Part shown: one piece after another, positions 21,642-23,081 of the stretch | Layout: each line of letters opens with the position of its first letter | Position numbering within the stretch: the stretch's first letter is position 1 | NCBI GenBank assembly: GCA_041658185.1 | Contig: JBBAAR010000019.1 | Location: 1 to 23,081, forward strand | DNA from: UBA8919 sp041658185 | GTDB taxonomy: Bacteria; Elusimicrobiota; UBA8919 | Length of the DNA stretch: 23,081 nucleotides | Direction of reading: 5' to 3' | Position numbers and translations under genes: made by a program | The notes under the pieces: generated by a model | What the model was told of the DNA's origin: nothing | The model's database searches: none | Seen by the model: the letters and a program-made list of their open reading frames with translations, nothing else

Positions 21642-21661
21642 AAAATTCCCGGAGGTTTTTT

Positions 21662-23081
21662 ATGCGTAAAATTAGTTGGCGCTTAGTTATTAGCAGTTGG
21701 AAATTGGTCTTCCTTTTTTATCTTTTCACCTTTTCACTTTCTCACTTTCTTTTCTCTACCACACCGTCAGTGGTCAAATATCAGGGTGTGCTGAAAGAGA
21801 AAGGGGTATTGGTCAACGGGACGAAGACGATAAAATTCCGGATAACCGACAATACAGGTGATAAAGCGTATTGGTCAAAGGATCTATCTGTGGATTTCAC
21901 ACAAGGTGCGTTTTCTTGTGAACTTGAGCTGACAGGAATTGACTGGGGAACAGGCGATTATTATTTGGAAGTGGCAATCGGCGGGCAAATACTTTCACCG
22001 AAAGAAAAAATTGTTTCAGTTGTTTATGCGTTGCGAGCAAAAGATATAGATGACGGTGTAGTGACGACATCAAAGATAGCGGACGGTGCAGTTACCGAGG
22101 TCAAAATAAGTAGTATAAGTTGGACTAAACTGAATAACATCCCGGAGGGTTTTGCTGACGGAATAGACAATACAGGCGGTACACCCGGTCTTAATTCTAT
22201 CGGCTCATATGAAATAATTGATTCAACAATTACTAATGCTGATATTTCACCTACTGCGGCAATTGCATATTCAAAACTTAATCTTGTCAACCAAATTTTA
22301 ACAGGTGATATAAAGGATGGCGAAATAACCGCAAGCGACTTAAATCAGTCAAATGTAGCGACGGTTTTTCTTACAACATCTTCGGCGGTGAGTCCCGGTG
22401 CAATAAATACGGGAACAAATCCGTTGGAATGGACTAAACTTAAAAATGTTCCTTCTGATATTGTAAATGGTGCAAGTGTGGATAGTGCTTGTCGGGTTTC
22501 AACGGGCACGCTTGTTATGAAAGCAGGCGATACGATGACGGGTGATTTGAATTCTGCGTATAAAATTATCGGTTCAACAATCGGCAATACGAACAGCAAA
22601 CTTTACGGCGACGGTTCGTCTTTAACAGGCACATCGGCAGTAGATACCGCTTGCCGGATTTCCACAGGGAATATACAGACCGAATTAGACAGCGTGGAAT
22701 TGGACACCGGAACTTTAAGGACCGACTTAACAGCGGAAACGAATAATAGAATATCCGCCGATAACGAGATAAAAATATCAACAGGCGCTTTGCGGAACGA
22801 AGTGATAACATCTACCGCTTCATTGGTTCTGGTTGATAGGAACCTGGCGACTTCAACGGGCACGCTTGACACTAACAAACTTGACAAATCATCTGCGACG
22901 GTGACATATGTTTTCAAATCAGGCGATACGATGACGGGTGATTTGAATTCTAACTATAAAATTATCGGCTCAACAATAGGTGATTCTAATTCTAAACTTT
23001 ACGGCAATGGCTCTGCTCTTACAGGGCTTGCTGGCGGCGGGGATATGAATAAGGGAGTTTATGACACAAATACAAACAGTA
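21662..23081 (+). CDS. large fibre-like surface protein, 3' end outside the window
   Basis: The frame is open from ATG 21662 to the end of the window (473 residues) with no stop, so the gene is 3'-truncated by the window edge. GGAGG at 21651-21655 is six bases before ATG. Residues 1-35 hold a long hydrophobic stretch (LVFLFYLFTFSLSHFLF), a likely signal peptide. Residues about 36-120 (VKYQGVLKEKGVLVNGTKTIKFRI...YYLEVAIGG...LSPKEKIVSVVYALRA) form a beta domain common at the N-terminus of such surface proteins. The rest is low-complexity Thr/Ser/Asn/Gly with DGxVTxxKIADGAVT-type repeats. Two 37-residue repeats contain GDTMTGDL and LYG(D/N)GS(S/A)LTG, as in phage tail-fibre-like and collar proteins. 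I infer an elongated, perhaps trimeric, surface fibre. Confidence 0.8.
   Translation, partial: MRKISWRLVISSWKLVFLFYLFTFSLSHFLFSTTPSVVKYQGVLKEKGVLVNGTKTIKFRITDNTGDKAYWSKDLSVDFTQGAFSCELELTGIDWGTGDYYLEVAIGGQILSPKEKIVSVVYALRAKDIDDGVVTTSKIADGAVTEVKISSISWTKLNNIPEGFADGIDNTGGTPGLNSIGSYEIIDSTITNADISPTAAIAYSKLNLVNQILTGDIKDGEITASDLNQSNVATVFLTTSSAVSPGAINTGTNPLEWTKLKNVPSDIVNGASVDSACRVSTGTLVMKAGDTMTGDLNSAYKIIGSTIGNTNSKLYGDGSSLTGTSAVDTACRISTGNIQTELDSVELDTGTLRTDLTAETNNRISADNEIKISTGALRNEVITSTASLVLVDRNLATSTGTLDTNKLDKSSATVTYVFKSGDTMTGDLNSNYKIIGSTIGDSNSKLYGNGSALTGLAGGGDMNKGVYDTNTNS
22520..22630 (+). repeat. 37-residue fibre repeat, copy 1
   Basis: A coding repeat of 111 bases. By eye, 31 of the 37 residues match copy 2 at 22916-23026. 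It opens KAGDTMTGDLNS and closes LYGDGSSLTG. Confidence 0.85.
22916..23026 (+). repeat. 37-residue fibre repeat, copy 2
   Basis: Second copy, starting 396 bases (132 codons) after the first. The stretch between copies includes STGTL-type short motifs, also repeated (the bases TCAACGGGCACGCTT occur at 22499-22513 and 22855-22869). More copies may follow beyond the window. Confidence 0.85.

Larger units (their letters stand above)
21097..21661. other. 565-base spacer with hairpin, two periodic arrays and a promoter
   Basis: I see no convincing gene. It contains the hairpin at 21108-21134, a dyad at 21169-21184 (GCCAACC, TT, GGTTGGC), array 1 (21186-21353), a less regular link (21354-21420), array 2 (21421-21560) and the promoter at 21614. 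The bases between 21561 and 21613 are AT-rich with no clear pattern. Confidence 0.7.

Overview
The window reads as chromosomal DNA from a Gram-negative bacterium with fairly low G+C. Every convincing gene lies on the + strand. Outer-membrane barrels of the PorV/PorQ type, clostripain-like (C11) peptidases with type-A-sorting/FlgD-like C-terminal tails, and large secreted beta-rich proteins together suggest an uncultured lineage of the Elusimicrobiota kind or a neighbouring candidate phylum. That placement is inference; no taxonomic marker settles it.

Layout. (1) 3-4123 is a surface-protein region. It holds the 3' end of a secreted beta-rich protein, a HicA/HicB toxin-antitoxin pair, a (TCTA) microsatellite with a terminator-like hairpin, and a glycine-rich exported protein. 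The two large proteins end in the same 113-residue module. (2) 4124-7213 is a repeat-bearing spacer and an exported protein with about 24 ankyrin repeats. (3) 7214-14908 starts with a consensus promoter and a hairpin-rich leader, followed by a tight run: smc, a WecG/TagA-type glycosyltransferase, a metallophosphoesterase, thioredoxin reductase, an FmdB-type zinc ribbon, and a CsgG/FlgO-like protein fused to a predicted outer-membrane barrel. (4) 14909-20379 is a promoter and a four-gene operon: two C11 peptidases, then two PorV-like barrels, with overlapping or nearly touching ends. This is the most system-like unit in the window. (5) 20380-21661 is a promoter, a repeat hairpin, a 19-G homopolymer, two strong intrinsic terminators, a small helical protein, and a spacer with two arrays of about 21-bp period. 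(6) 21662-end is the 5' part of a large repetitive surface or fibre-like protein. It has no stop inside the window.

The strongest leads are the C11-peptidase/PorV operon, which may be a reduced or variant type-9-like export module; a perfect terminator hairpin inside the signal-peptide codons of the second peptidase; an AT-rich 32-nt repeat that supplies the signal-peptide core of both PorV-like proteins and recurs outside genes; and the two 21-bp-periodic arrays upstream of the fibre-like gene. Five promoters with TTGACA/TTGACT and a near-consensus -10 suggest an unusually uniform sigma70-type signal in this genome.
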